DNA of 39,544 nucleotides from CAZJYC01 sp964550165. Lineage in GTDB: Bacteria > Acidobacteriota > Aminicenantia > Aminicenantales > Aminicenantaceae. The notes below the pieces were generated by a model that was given only the letters and a program-made list of their open reading frames with translations, was not told the DNA's origin and did not search any database. The stretch spans positions 1 to 39,544 of the forward strand of contig CAZJYC010000020.1 of the NCBI GenBank assembly GCA_964550165.1, given 5' to 3'. Below, in pieces: positions 1 to 7,385 of this stretch (position 1 is the first letter of the stretch; every line of letters begins with the position of its first letter). The translations under genes and the position numbers were made by a program.

Positions 1-114
1 CCCTCCGAAGCCCATAGCGGTGGGTGGGAGGGTCTTTGGCGAGGACGGATGGAAACCAGCACTCTTATAATTGGCTTTTATCATCATCTGCCTTCACGGA
101 AAAAAAGAGGCTTA
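1..114 (+). repeat. MITE-like palindromic repeat, copy 1 (left end cut by window)
   Basis: This is the right part of a dispersed element also found at 4863-5043 and 10570-10749. It begins inside the left core arm (CCCTCC at 1-6). It continues through the loop (GAAGCCCATAGCGG onward) and the right core arm ending GGAAACCAG at 59, then the conserved arm containing TTGGCTTTTATCATCAT, and ends near GAGGCTTA at about 114. The core loop has the same orientation relative to this arm as in copy 3. The gapA candidate promoter starts about 20 bp after the element ends. There is no transposase. Confidence 0.85.
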
Positions 115-136
115 GTGTTTCCCAATCCTTCGTTGA

Positions 137-165
137 TTTATAAGCTTTTTTATGTTACTTATAAT
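137..165 (+). promoter_or_regulatory. candidate promoter of the gapA operon
   Basis: A perfect -10 hexamer TATAAT lies at 160-165. A weak -35 (TTTATA, 137-142) sits 17 nt upstream; a better hexamer TTGATT at 133-138 is 21 nt away, which is too far for a standard promoter. The predicted start is about 30 nt before the gapA ATG. It lies just downstream of repeat copy 1. Confidence 0.35.
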
Positions 166-199
166 GCTTATAAAAAAGAAAAAAAAGAGGAGGTTTTCG

Positions 200-1201
200 A
201 TGAGTATCAAAGTTGGAATAAACGGATTTGGCCGCATCGGCAGAAATGTCTTCCGTGCTTCTTATCTAGACCCCGATATCGATATCGTTGCGGTAAACGA
301 CATCACAGACTCGAAGACTCTGGCCCATCTTCTCAAGTATGACTCTGTGCTCGGACGACTGGATGCAGATGTCAAGGCCTCAGAAGATGCGATAATCGTC
401 AACGGCAAGAAGACAAAGGTTCTCACCGAGAAAGACCCGGGAAAGCTCCCCTGGAGAAATTTTGGTGTTTCGATCGTTATCGAATCGACAGGGCTGTTCC
501 GGAAAAGACCGGATGCAGCCAGGCACATCGAGGAGGGAGGCGCCCAAAAAGTGATCATTTCTGCGCCCGGGACTGAACCGGATATCACCCTTGTTCTCGG
601 GGTCAACGAAAAAGCTTACGACCCGAAGAAACATCATGTCCTCTCTAACGCCTCCTGCACGACCAATTGCGTTGCTCCTGTGGCAAAAGTTCTTAACGAC
701 GAGTTTGGCATTGAAAAAGGCTTCATGACAACGATCCACGCCTACACCAGCGATCAGAGATTGTTAGACGCGCCGCATAAAGATCTTCGCCGGGCCAGGG
801 CTGCTGCCGTCTCTCAGGTTCCGACCACAACCGGAGCGGCCAGAGCCGTGGGAATCGTCATCCCAGAGCTCAAAGGAAAAATAGACGGCATCGCCATAAG
901 GATTCCCACCGCGAATGTCTCTGTGGTTGATCTGGTTGCCCTCATCGAGAAAAAGGCGACTGTGGAAGAGGTCAACGGAGCTTTCAAGAAAGCCGCTTCG
1001 GTAGCACTCAAGGGAATCCTTGATTACACAGACGAAGAGCTGGTGTCCGTCGATTTTATGGCCAATCCCCACTCCGCCATCCTCGACGGCCCGTTTACCA
1101 GGGTGACAGACGATAATCTGGTGCAGGTGCTCGCCTGGTATGACAACGAATGGGGCTATTCCTGCCGGCTGAGAGACCTGATCAAATTCATTTCGCGGTG
1201 A
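200..1201 (+). CDS. gapA: glyceraldehyde-3-phosphate dehydrogenase, type I
   Basis: This glycolytic enzyme oxidises glyceraldehyde 3-phosphate to 1,3-bisphosphoglycerate with NAD+ in the cytoplasm. The 333-residue product has the N-terminal Rossmann motif (INGFGRIGR) and the catalytic Cys153 in SNASCTTNC. Also present are the conserved HAYTSDQ and RRARAAA segments and the C-terminal WYDNEWGYS. The aspartate after the second beta strand (AVND) fits NAD rather than NADP preference. The ATG at 200 was chosen because GAGGAGG lies 7-8 nt upstream and the protein then starts exactly at the family N-terminus; an upstream in-frame start at 152 would add 16 lysine-rich residues. It is the first gene of the gapA-pgk-tpiA-secG operon, only 7 bp before pgk. 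Length and motifs are normal for the family. Confidence 0.98.
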   Translation: MSIKVGINGFGRIGRNVFRASYLDPDIDIVAVNDITDSKTLAHLLKYDSVLGRLDADVKASEDAIIVNGKKTKVLTEKDPGKLPWRNFGVSIVIESTGLFRKRPDAARHIEEGGAQKVIISAPGTEPDITLVLGVNEKAYDPKKHHVLSNASCTTNCVAPVAKVLNDEFGIEKGFMTTIHAYTSDQRLLDAPHKDLRRARAAAVSQVPTTTGAARAVGIVIPELKGKIDGIAIRIPTANVSVVDLVALIEKKATVEEVNGAFKKAASVALKGILDYTDEELVSVDFMANPHSAILDGPFTRVTDDNLVQVLAWYDNEWGYSCRLRDLIKFISR

Positions 1202-1208
1202 ACGTGCC

Positions 1209-2390
1209 ATGCTTTCGCTTCAAGATTTAGATTTCAAGGGAAAAACGGTTTTCCTGAGAGTCGACTTCAATGTCCCTCTGGATGAAAACGGAAACATCAG
1301 GGACGACACGCGGATAAAAGCCGCCCTGCCCACTATGAATTACCTTCTCGGACAAAAGGCAAAGCTCATCGTGGCCTCTCACCTGGGCCGGCCCAAAGGA
1401 AAATTTGATCCCAGGCTGAGCCTGAAACCTGTGGCCAAAAGGCTCGCCGAACTCTTCCCCCAGAAAGTGATTCTTGCTCCTGCTGTGGTCGGAGAAGAAG
1501 TTTCGAAGCTGAAGAAAGAGCTTGGGGAGGGTGAAGTCCTTCTTCTTGAAAACCTCAGGTTCAACGCAGAAGAGGAAAAGAACGACCCTGCTTTTGCCAA
1601 GAATCTGGCCCAGGAAGTCGATTATTATGTCAATGATGCCTTTGGCTCAAGCCACAGGGCCCATGCCTCGGTCGTGGGCATCACTCATTATGTGAAAAAA
1701 TCGGCAGCCGGTTATCTCCTCAAAAAAGAGGTGGACTATCTGAGCAGGGCCATTCATTCTCCTCAAAAGCCTTATGTGGCCATTCTCGGCGGAGCAAAGG
1801 TCTCGGATAAGATCCCGGTTATCGAAAGTCTGTTGAACAAGGCGAACAGCATTCTTGTCGGCGGCGCTATGGCTTATACGTTTTTCAGGGCTCAAGGGCT
1901 GGATGTCGGCCGCTCGCTCGTCGAAGAAGAAAAAATAGACCTAGCCCTCCGCCTCCTCAATCAGGCAAAAGAGAAGAAGGTGGATTTCCAGCTTCCCTCT
2001 GACCATGTGGTTGCTGCAGAAAAAAGCCAGGAAGCAGAAAGCCGGACCGTCGATTCCTTCCCGATTCCTGCGGATTCAATGGCCCTGGACATCGGACCAA
2101 AGACAGTCGAAAAATATTCAGGAACGGTCGCAACGGCAAAAACCATCTTCTGGAATGGACCTCTTGGAGTTTTTGAAATCGACAAATTTGCCCAGGGAAC
2201 AATGAAAATAGCTCAAGCTGTGGCCAGCTCTGGCGCCACTTCCATTGTGGGCGGAGGAGATTCGGTAGCAGCAGTTTATAAAGCAGGAGTCAGCGAAAAA
2301 ATTTCCCATATCTCCACGGGTGGGGGCGCATCGCTCGAATTCATAGCCAATGAAACCCTGCCCGGGATTGAAGCTTTGGAAGGAAAATAA
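1209..2390 (+). CDS. pgk: phosphoglycerate kinase
   Basis: Phosphoglycerate kinase transfers the acyl phosphate of 1,3-bisphosphoglycerate to ADP, giving 3-phosphoglycerate and ATP. The 393-residue protein has the usual monofunctional length. The substrate-binding N-lobe shows RVDFNVPL, SHLGRPKG and LENLRF. The nucleotide lobe shows GGAKVSDKI, NGPLGVFE and the phosphate-binding GGGDSVAA near the C-terminus. No strong Shine-Dalgarno precedes the ATG, which is 7 bp after the gapA stop, so translation is probably coupled. The stop codon is separated from the tpiA ATG by a single base. In some thermophiles PGK is fused to TPI; here they are separate but adjacent. Nothing is truncated or unusual. 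Confidence 0.98.
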   Translation: MLSLQDLDFKGKTVFLRVDFNVPLDENGNIRDDTRIKAALPTMNYLLGQKAKLIVASHLGRPKGKFDPRLSLKPVAKRLAELFPQKVILAPAVVGEEVSKLKKELGEGEVLLLENLRFNAEEEKNDPAFAKNLAQEVDYYVNDAFGSSHRAHASVVGITHYVKKSAAGYLLKKEVDYLSRAIHSPQKPYVAILGGAKVSDKIPVIESLLNKANSILVGGAMAYTFFRAQGLDVGRSLVEEEKIDLALRLLNQAKEKKVDFQLPSDHVVAAEKSQEAESRTVDSFPIPADSMALDIGPKTVEKYSGTVATAKTIFWNGPLGVFEIDKFAQGTMKIAQAVASSGATSIVGGGDSVAAVYKAGVSEKISHISTGGGASLEFIANETLPGIEALEGK

Positions 2391-2391
2391 A

Positions 2392-3180
2392 ATGAAACTC
2401 AGCAACGAAAGACCCTTCATCGCCGGGAACTGGAAAATGTATAAGACAGTTCCTGAAGCTGTGAGCCTGGCCAAGGCCATAAAAGAGAAAAGTTCAGGGC
2501 TGACTGAGGCAGAGCTTGTTGTTATTCCGCCTTTCACTGCCCTGAGCGATGTGAAAAGAGTGATCGAGGGAAGCTCTGTCCAGCTTGGCGCTCAGAATCT
2601 TTTCTGGGAGAAGGAAGGGGCCTACACCGGGGAGGTTTCCGCAGCCATGATCAAGTCTTCAGGCTGCCGGTATGCGGTCATCGGCCACAGCGAAAGACGC
2701 CAGTACTTCGGTGAAACGGACGAGACTGTCAATAAAAAGATAAAATCTGCCTTAGCCCACGAGCTCATTCCCATCGTCTGCATCGGGGAATCCCTTGCAG
2801 AGCGGGAAAATGGAAAAACGATGGAGAAAGTCGAGTCGCAGATCCATCTCGGGCTGGAGGGGCTCAACAAAGACGAGATAAGTCAGCTCATTCTCGCCTA
2901 TGAGCCTATCTGGGCCATCGGAACAGGCAAGACGGCCACACCCGAACAGGCCGAGGAAGTCCACAGCTTCATCAGGGATAAGATGGCGGAAAAATATGGT
3001 CAGGAGACAGCTTCCTGTGCTATAATCCTTTACGGCGGTTCGGTGAAAGCAGCGAATGCTTACTCGCTGCTCAGAGAGAAAAACATCAACGGCGCTCTGG
3101 TCGGAGGAGCCTCTTTAGAAGCCGAATCGTTCATCCATATTGCGAAGGAAGCTATAAGAGCTTATAAGGAGAAAACGTGA
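2392..3180 (+). CDS. tpiA: triosephosphate isomerase
   Basis: This enzyme interconverts dihydroxyacetone phosphate and glyceraldehyde 3-phosphate. The 262-residue TIM barrel carries all hallmark motifs: AGNWKMYKT with the active-site Asn and Lys near the N-terminus, IGHSERR with the electrophilic His, and YEPIWAIGTGK with the catalytic Glu followed by the mobile loop. The phosphate-binding GGSVKAANA and GALVGGASL follow. The ATG at 2392 is preferred over an in-frame start at 2350 inside pgk: it places the conserved N-terminus correctly, and GGAAGGA lies a few bases upstream, inside the end of pgk. The stop overlaps the secG GTG start by four bases, so the two are likely translationally coupled. 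Confidence 0.97.
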   Translation: MKLSNERPFIAGNWKMYKTVPEAVSLAKAIKEKSSGLTEAELVVIPPFTALSDVKRVIEGSSVQLGAQNLFWEKEGAYTGEVSAAMIKSSGCRYAVIGHSERRQYFGETDETVNKKIKSALAHELIPIVCIGESLAERENGKTMEKVESQIHLGLEGLNKDEISQLILAYEPIWAIGTGKTATPEQAEEVHSFIRDKMAEKYGQETASCAIILYGGSVKAANAYSLLREKNINGALVGGASLEAESFIHIAKEAIRAYKEKT

Positions 3181-3569
3181 CCACACTGCTGATTACGGTT
3201 CACATTATCGTCTGTATCATTCTTATCGTCGCCGTTCTGCTTCAATCGGGAAAATCCGCCGATCTTGCGGGCACGTTCGGCGGTGTCGGCAGCCAGACGG
3301 TCTTTGGCCCTCGCGGCGCAGCAACTCTTCTCTCCAAGACCACAACTATCTGCGCTGTGCTTTTTATGGTAACGTCCTTAGGGCTCTGGTTCACCTCTTC
3401 CAAAGGAGCCAAATCCGTGATCAGGGAAGAAAAAGAGGCTGTCGAGACTGCAGAACCGAAAAAAGAGCCGGCAACGCAACAGGCTCAACCTGCAGAGAAG
3501 AAACAGGAATCAGCAGAGCAGAAGGCCGCTGAGACAGAGAAAAAGACTCCTGACACAGAAAAGAAATAG
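3177..3569 (+). CDS. secG: preprotein translocase subunit SecG with low-complexity C-terminal tail
   Basis: SecG is the small accessory subunit of the SecYEG translocon in the cytoplasmic membrane. The first about 75 residues match the family. There is a first transmembrane helix (IVCIILIVAVLLQ), then the conserved QSGKSADLAGTFGG and SQTVFGPRGAATLLSK loop, and a second helix (ICAVLFMVTSLGLWF). From about residue 80 the protein runs into about 50 residues rich in Lys, Glu, Ala, Gln and Thr with no predicted fold, so at 130 residues it is longer than a typical SecG. It starts with GTG and overlaps the tpiA stop by four bases (GTGA). Location of secG after tpiA is a common bacterial arrangement. 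The tail probably faces the periplasm or cytoplasm as a disordered region; its role is unknown. Confidence 0.95.
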   Translation: MTTLLITVHIIVCIILIVAVLLQSGKSADLAGTFGGVGSQTVFGPRGAATLLSKTTTICAVLFMVTSLGLWFTSSKGAKSVIREEKEAVETAEPKKEPATQQAQPAEKKQESAEQKAAETEKKTPDTEKK

Positions 3570-3637
3570 CATTATCTTCACTGGATTTACGATATCCGCA
3601 GAGAACTCGAGGAAAGAAAAAGCCCCCTGAGTTGAAT

Positions 3638-3726
3638 GCCGAAGTGGTGGAATTTGGTAGACACGCTAGCTTGAGGGGCTAGTGAGCGATACAACGCTCG
3701 TAGGGGTTCGAGTCCCCTCTTCGGCA
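3638..3726 (+). tRNA. tRNA-Leu (anticodon GAG)
   Basis: This is a class II tRNA with acceptor strands GCCGAAG (3638-3644) and CTTCGGC (3719-3725) and discriminator A at 3726. The D arm contains TTGGTAGA. The anticodon stem CTAGC/GCTAG flanks loop TTGAGGG, giving anticodon GAG at 3673-3675, which reads CUC/CUU. A long variable arm (TGAGCG...CGCTCG) and T arm AGGGG-TTCGAGT-CCCCT follow. CCA is not encoded. It lies 68 bp after secG without an obvious terminator in between, so it may be processed from the glycolytic operon transcript. A T-rich run at 3727-3739 follows and may end transcription. Confidence 0.97.
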
Positions 3727-3762
3727 TTTTCTTTTTTTTACACTCTCCAAAAAGTCAGCGAT

Positions 3763-3849
3763 TCAGAAAATCGGAAAAAATCCCATCCTCAAGGGCTCAT
3801 AAGCAGGAGGCCGCTCGTTCCAACCCAGCTCCTTGTCCGATTTCTCCCA
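3763..3849 (-). other. short open stretch downstream of tRNA-Leu; possible gene remnant
   Basis: On the minus strand an open frame of 28 codons runs from just after a stop at 3850-3852 to TGA at 3763. It has coding-like composition (for example the piece GWNERPPAYEP) but no ATG or GTG start. It could be the 3' relic of a gene lost next to the tRNA, or chance. The rest of the 3727-3923 gap holds nothing else I can name. Confidence 0.15.
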
Positions 3850-3923
3850 TTATAGCTTTTCTTTTTCCAGAACCTATCAGGCGTTAAGTCTAAGGAGCTA
3901 ATAGAAGCTGTCCTCTGAAAGTT

Positions 3924-4607
3924 TTATTCATTCCGTTTTTTTCTATAGCTGACTGCAAGCCCGCCCCGGCTTTCGGGAAGGATGGATGTTTCAAAATCAG
4001 GCAGGCCTGTCATGAATTCATAATAGTCGCCTGTTCCCGTGCCGCCCCGGCGGAACCTCCCCTGCCGGCCAGGCCGCGGCTCGTAGACATTATGCGCGGC
4101 CAGACAGCCGCCGGCTTCAAGCTTGGGGATGAGCGCTCTGGCGTAATTGGTGTACCACTCCTTATCCGCATCGATAAAAACAAAGTCAAACGGCCCGCTC
4201 AATTCATGGACCAATTGATGGGCATCGGCAAGCCTGGCATCGATATAGGCGCTAAGCCCCGCCTCTTTGAAATTGGCGATGGCTTCTTTATACCGCCATT
4301 CGTCTATTTCCACAGTTACGAGCTTCCCGCCTGTTTTGCTCAACGCCCACGCTATCCATATGGCCGAATGACCGGTGGATGTCCCCAATTCGAGGGCCTT
4401 CTTGTATCGATTCTTTATGATAATATCGTAAAGCAGCCGCCCGTCCGCCTCTGGCACGTTCATGTCTCTCCACTCGTATCTCATTTTTTGGAGGAACGCG
4501 CTGACTTTCTGGTCTAAAAGGTCTTCCTTACCTTTCTGGGAGAAACAAGGGATGGCTAAAATGCTCAGCAGCAAACCAATGATTGGAACTCGGGCGTGAA
4601 TTTTCAT
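3924..4607 (-). CDS. exported O-methyltransferase-fold protein (SAM-dependent, catechol/CCoA-OMT-like)
   Basis: The 227-residue product has the class I SAM-binding fold of the caffeoyl-CoA/catechol O-methyltransferase type. ALELGTSTGHSAIW is motif I with the glycine-rich SAM loop, and VTVEIDEWR carries the acidic residue that binds the ribose. FDFVFIDADKEWY carries the metal-ligand aspartate typical of cation-dependent O-methyltransferases. What is odd is the N-terminus: MKIHARVPIIGLLLSILAIP followed by CFSQKG reads as a Sec signal peptide. The ATG at 4607 was chosen because GGAGGAAG lies just upstream; a longer in-frame version from 4685 lacks such a site. A periplasmic methyltransferase would lack obvious SAM, so the protein may be membrane-anchored by an uncleaved signal or the fold may have another role. 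It is transcribed alone, convergent with the tRNA gene. Confidence 0.85.
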   Translation of the reverse strand: MKIHARVPIIGLLLSILAIPCFSQKGKEDLLDQKVSAFLQKMRYEWRDMNVPEADGRLLYDIIIKNRYKKALELGTSTGHSAIWIAWALSKTGGKLVTVEIDEWRYKEAIANFKEAGLSAYIDARLADAHQLVHELSGPFDFVFIDADKEWYTNYARALIPKLEAGGCLAAHNVYEPRPGRQGRFRRGGTGTGDYYEFMTGLPDFETSILPESRGGLAVSYRKKRNE

Positions 4608-4656
4608 GACTTCCTCCTTCCAAGCAGTTATTTTGAATTGCAGACCACTCATCCAC

Positions 4657-4685
4657 ATAAAACTTTGACAATGGAAGAAGGTCAA
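4657..4685 (-). promoter_or_regulatory. candidate promoter of the O-methyltransferase gene
   Basis: On the minus strand, TTGACC (4680-4685) is followed after exactly 17 nt by TTTTAT (4657-4662). This places a start about 40 nt before the ATG at 4607. Confidence 0.4.
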
Positions 4686-4862
4686 TCCTTTGAGCTGGCT
4701 AAAAAAGCCTTTCTATCGATCTTTTCGTAATTATGCCAAGCTCTCAGGTTTTTCTTAGTTTTCCTCCGGCATTCTCCTCGATTTCCACTTTTTGATCTGG
4801 ACAATGCTTGACTATCTTAACATAGATAACGGCCATTGCCTATAAAACGCTTGGAAGGGTAT

Positions 4863-5043
4863 GCATCTCTTTCTCTGCGAAGGCATATGATGATAAAAGC
4901 CAACTCTAACAGCGCTGGTTTCCGTCCCTCCGAAGCCCATGAAGGCGGGTGGGAGGGTCTCTGGCGAGGAGGGATGGAAACCAGCACCTTCCTTCCTCTC
5001 TCTATCCAATCTCCTTTCTCATCACAGGAAAAAAGATGCTAAC
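4863..5043 (-). repeat. MITE-like palindromic repeat, copy 2 (arms inverted relative to copies 1 and 3)
   Basis: This is a full-length element. Its left end (GCATCTCTTTCTCTG) and right end (CAGGAAAAAAGATGC) are imperfect inverted repeats of each other. The central core at 4914-4985 has 18-bp arms (GCTGGTTTCCGTCCCTCC at 4914-4931; GGAGGGATGGAAACCAGC at 4968-4985) that pair with one mismatch, and a 36-nt loop. The arm with the TTTATCATCAT motif here lies left of the core on the opposite strand, whereas the loop keeps the same plus-strand orientation as in copy 3. Imperfect direct repeats (GGAAGGGTAT ending at 4862; GGAAAGGGTAT ending at 5060) lie outside the ends. It sits between two divergently transcribed genes. 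Confidence 0.9.
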
Positions 5044-5125
5044 AAGCCTGGAAAGGGTATTGTTTTCCTGATGAACTTATGCCAAGATGAATAACTGGTG
5101 TTAAAAACAAGCTAAGAGGAAATTG

Positions 5126-5896
5126 ATGAGATCTGATAGCATACTGGCAATCTTGACCATAAGCTTCATCCTGGCTTCTTGCGCCTCAACGCAAAGCAGA
5201 CTTGAGAAGAAAAGAGAAAAGGATCCTCAATACCAGTACGAGAAGGCTGTCGTCGCCATGAACTATGGATTTGTGGATGAAGCCATTAGATATGCGAACC
5301 AGGCCCTTTCTCTGAATCCCAACCATCAGCCTTCCTGGCATCTTCTTGGGTTGGCCTATGAAAAAAAACAGAATTTTTCGGAGGCAGCGGCAGCCCTTCA
5401 AAAAAGCCTGGAGCTGAAGCCCGATTTTTCAGAAGGCCATATGAGCCTCGGCATTGTTTATGAAGAGATGAACATCCTGGATAAGGCTGAAGAAGAATAC
5501 CGGAAAGCCTTTGTCCTCGATCGGAGCTATAAAGCCAGCTTCAACCTGGCCAGAGTTTACTTTGGGCAGGATAAGCTGGATCTGGCCCTGAAATATGTCC
5601 AAAAATCGATCGAAAAAGATAAGCTTTCCCTTCAAGCCTTTAATCTCCAAGGTGTTATTCTCAATAAGCTGGGCCGTTACCCAGAGGCAATCGGAAGTTT
5701 CCAAACCGCTCTGAAAATTGACCCGAATTATGCCGTCGCCAGCATCAACCTGGCTGTCGCCTATATCAACAGCAAAAGCTTCGATAAAGCCCGTGAACTT
5801 CTGGAGAAGACTCTACCTCAAGTCCAGGACCAGAAGCTCAAAGAAAAAATCCTTGAATACCTGGAAAAGCTCAAAGAAATTAAAAATAAAACATAA
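5126..5896 (+). CDS. TPR-repeat lipoprotein (PilF/PilW-like architecture)
   Basis: The 256-residue protein has a lipoprotein signal peptide with lipobox LASC (Cys19), so it is predicted to be lipid-anchored facing the periplasm. Roughly from residue 35 to 245 it consists of about six tetratricopeptide repeats; recognisable units include AIRYANQALSLNPNHQP, AAAALQKSLELKPDF and AIGSFQTALKIDPNY. TPR arrays are protein-protein scaffolds. The layout (lipobox then TPRs, about 250 residues) resembles the type IV pilotin PilF/PilW, but no pilus genes are nearby, so I do not assign that role. The ATG at 5126 follows AGAGGA by 5 nt; a TTG directly before it is an unlikely start. The gene is transcribed away from repeat copy 2 and converges on the GWxTD operon. 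Confidence 0.85.
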   Translation: MRSDSILAILTISFILASCASTQSRLEKKREKDPQYQYEKAVVAMNYGFVDEAIRYANQALSLNPNHQPSWHLLGLAYEKKQNFSEAAAALQKSLELKPDFSEGHMSLGIVYEEMNILDKAEEEYRKAFVLDRSYKASFNLARVYFGQDKLDLALKYVQKSIEKDKLSLQAFNLQGVILNKLGRYPEAIGSFQTALKIDPNYAVASINLAVAYINSKSFDKARELLEKTLPQVQDQKLKEKILEYLEKLKEIKNKT

Positions 5897-5963
5897 AATC
5901 GCCAGGATTCCTTCTTCCTGAGGAAAGATCCGATGGAGAAAGAGGAAAGAATTCCTGCAGAGC

Positions 5964-7373
5964 TTAGCGGACAGTAAATGTCAGCGTGCCGCTGGCTGTT
6001 CTCTGAGTGATTTCATCCGTCACCTTTATCGTTAGCTCATATTTTCCCGATTGGGGAAGAGCAGAAAGGGGAATCTTTGTGCCTTCCAGAAGCACTGGCT
6101 CTTCTCCCATCTGCCTTTTTCGTTTCTGGGGATTAAGGCCGAACGTCTGTTCTCCCTTCTGCAGCTCCATGGAAATAAGCAGGGAGCAGTTTCGATTCTC
6201 ATCCACGGCCATGTTGTAGATATAGTAGAAGATGTTGAGCGACTGGTCCTTGCCGTATTCCTGGCTGAAAAAAGGAGTTAAAGAGTAGCGGCCCAGGGTG
6301 AAGGCGTTATACTCCTCATTTTTTTCCGAAACCGTTTTTTCCTCAACTTGAAAGGAGGCCAGGAGGGAAGAGAGGGCCAGTTCCTGACTCCAGAAGTTCG
6401 GAATAATAAGCTTTTTCTTTTTCAGAGAATAAGCAGCGCTGTCAGGGGTAGCTAAACCGAGATAAAGGTCGTATTCGCCCGGAAAAACCGGAAGACCAAC
6501 TTGAGACACAAAATAATCGTTCTCCTTGAGCAAGCCTCTTTCCTCACGGAAATCATAAGAGCCGGCTTCTGAGGTCACTCTCCCGAAAAGAACGAGCCTT
6601 TCCTGGATCGCATCCAGCCTTTCGGAGGGGCCAACCTTTAAAAGAAAAGTCAGATAACTGCTCACGTTTTCAGCCTTGGTGAAGATGGCCTGTTCCTCGA
6701 ATGGAATCTGGATGATATCCTCCTGCGAGGACTCGACCTCTTCGATCGCCTTCGCCTCCAACGAGTCGGGGGAGAAGGTGATGGCTTTCCTCAGCTTGGG
6801 AAGTTCCTTCAGATCGGGGTAGAGCAGAGCTCTTTCTGGGTAGGCAAAAAAGGCCTGCACAGCCCGGTTTTCAGTTCTGGCCCGGTCCAGAACATATCCC
6901 ATTCCATCATGGGTAAAAACAAAGCTGAATGTTTCCTGGGGAATGTTCATCCACGGCTGGGTTGGGTAGATCCATATTTCCTCCGGATACTGCTGCCCCT
7001 GGGATGCGGCCGTGCTCGGGTGAAGGACTTTGGGTTTCCCGAAACAGAGATAGACTTTTCCCATGTCGGTGTCGATCCCTGTCTTGTAACCATAGAGAAA
7101 AGATTTTTTGACGTAGCTCAGCCGTTCATAATATTCATCCTTGAATTCGTTTTTTTCCGAATAAGGGGTTGGGTCTCTCCTGGCCCAGAAAAGCTGGACG
7201 AAGAATTCCCTGTCCTTTTCCTTCTTGAGTTTCTTGAATTCCGCTTCCTCGGCGTCGGTGATGATTGGCTTCACTTCTTTGAGCCAAGCGTCGTATTTGT
7301 CCTTCTTGCCGGCGCCAATCTGAGGACATAAAAAAAGCAACGCCAAGACAGCCATCATGAATTTTTTGCGCAT
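5964..7373 (-). CDS. GWxTD-domain protein, secreted
   Basis: The 469-residue product starts with a signal peptide (MRKKFMMAVLALLFLCPQIG). It then carries the N-terminal GWxTD-type domain over about residues 25-170: ITDAEEAEFKKL, FWARRDPTPYSEKNEF, then YGYKTGIDTDMGKVYL and a FGKPK turn where the family has its G-W-x-T-D...LGPP segment. The signature itself is degenerate here (GIDTD instead of GWxTD). The remainder to about residue 460 is beta-rich, with a repeated 'YDLYLGLATPD' / 'YELTIKVTD' style that suggests immunoglobulin-like sandwiches. The function of GWxTD proteins is not established; they are known mainly by this motif in Acidobacteriota-, Bacteroidota- and Aminicenantes-like genomes. 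It is the last gene of a three-gene operon, 12 bp after the TPR gene. Confidence 0.8.
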   Translation of the reverse strand: MRKKFMMAVLALLFLCPQIGAGKKDKYDAWLKEVKPIITDAEEAEFKKLKKEKDREFFVQLFWARRDPTPYSEKNEFKDEYYERLSYVKKSFLYGYKTGIDTDMGKVYLCFGKPKVLHPSTAASQGQQYPEEIWIYPTQPWMNIPQETFSFVFTHDGMGYVLDRARTENRAVQAFFAYPERALLYPDLKELPKLRKAITFSPDSLEAKAIEEVESSQEDIIQIPFEEQAIFTKAENVSSYLTFLLKVGPSERLDAIQERLVLFGRVTSEAGSYDFREERGLLKENDYFVSQVGLPVFPGEYDLYLGLATPDSAAYSLKKKKLIIPNFWSQELALSSLLASFQVEEKTVSEKNEEYNAFTLGRYSLTPFFSQEYGKDQSLNIFYYIYNMAVDENRNCSLLISMELQKGEQTFGLNPQKRKRQMGEEPVLLEGTKIPLSALPQSGKYELTIKVTDEITQRTASGTLTFTVR

Positions 7374-7385
7374 CGCCGTTGCCTC

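Noticed and set aside
152..199. Upstream start of gapA adding a lysine-rich leader
   Set aside because: The ribosome binding site GAGGAGG lies downstream of that codon and directly in front of the ATG at 200.
49..342. Open frames over the repeat copies giving similar peptides (METSTLIIGFYHH, METSALRVGFYHH and a minus-strand counterpart at 4812-5009)
   Set aside because: The peptide similarity simply follows from the DNA repeat. The frames lack Shine-Dalgarno sites, continue into unrelated sequence or into gapA in the wrong frame, and occur on both strands.
4914..4985. Hairpin core of the repeat as a riboswitch aptamer
   Set aside because: It occurs in front of unrelated genes, in either orientation relative to its arms, and does not match any riboswitch consensus I know.
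5897..5963. Bidirectional terminator between the TPR lipoprotein and GWxTD genes
   Set aside because: Only short weak stems and no T tract on either strand.
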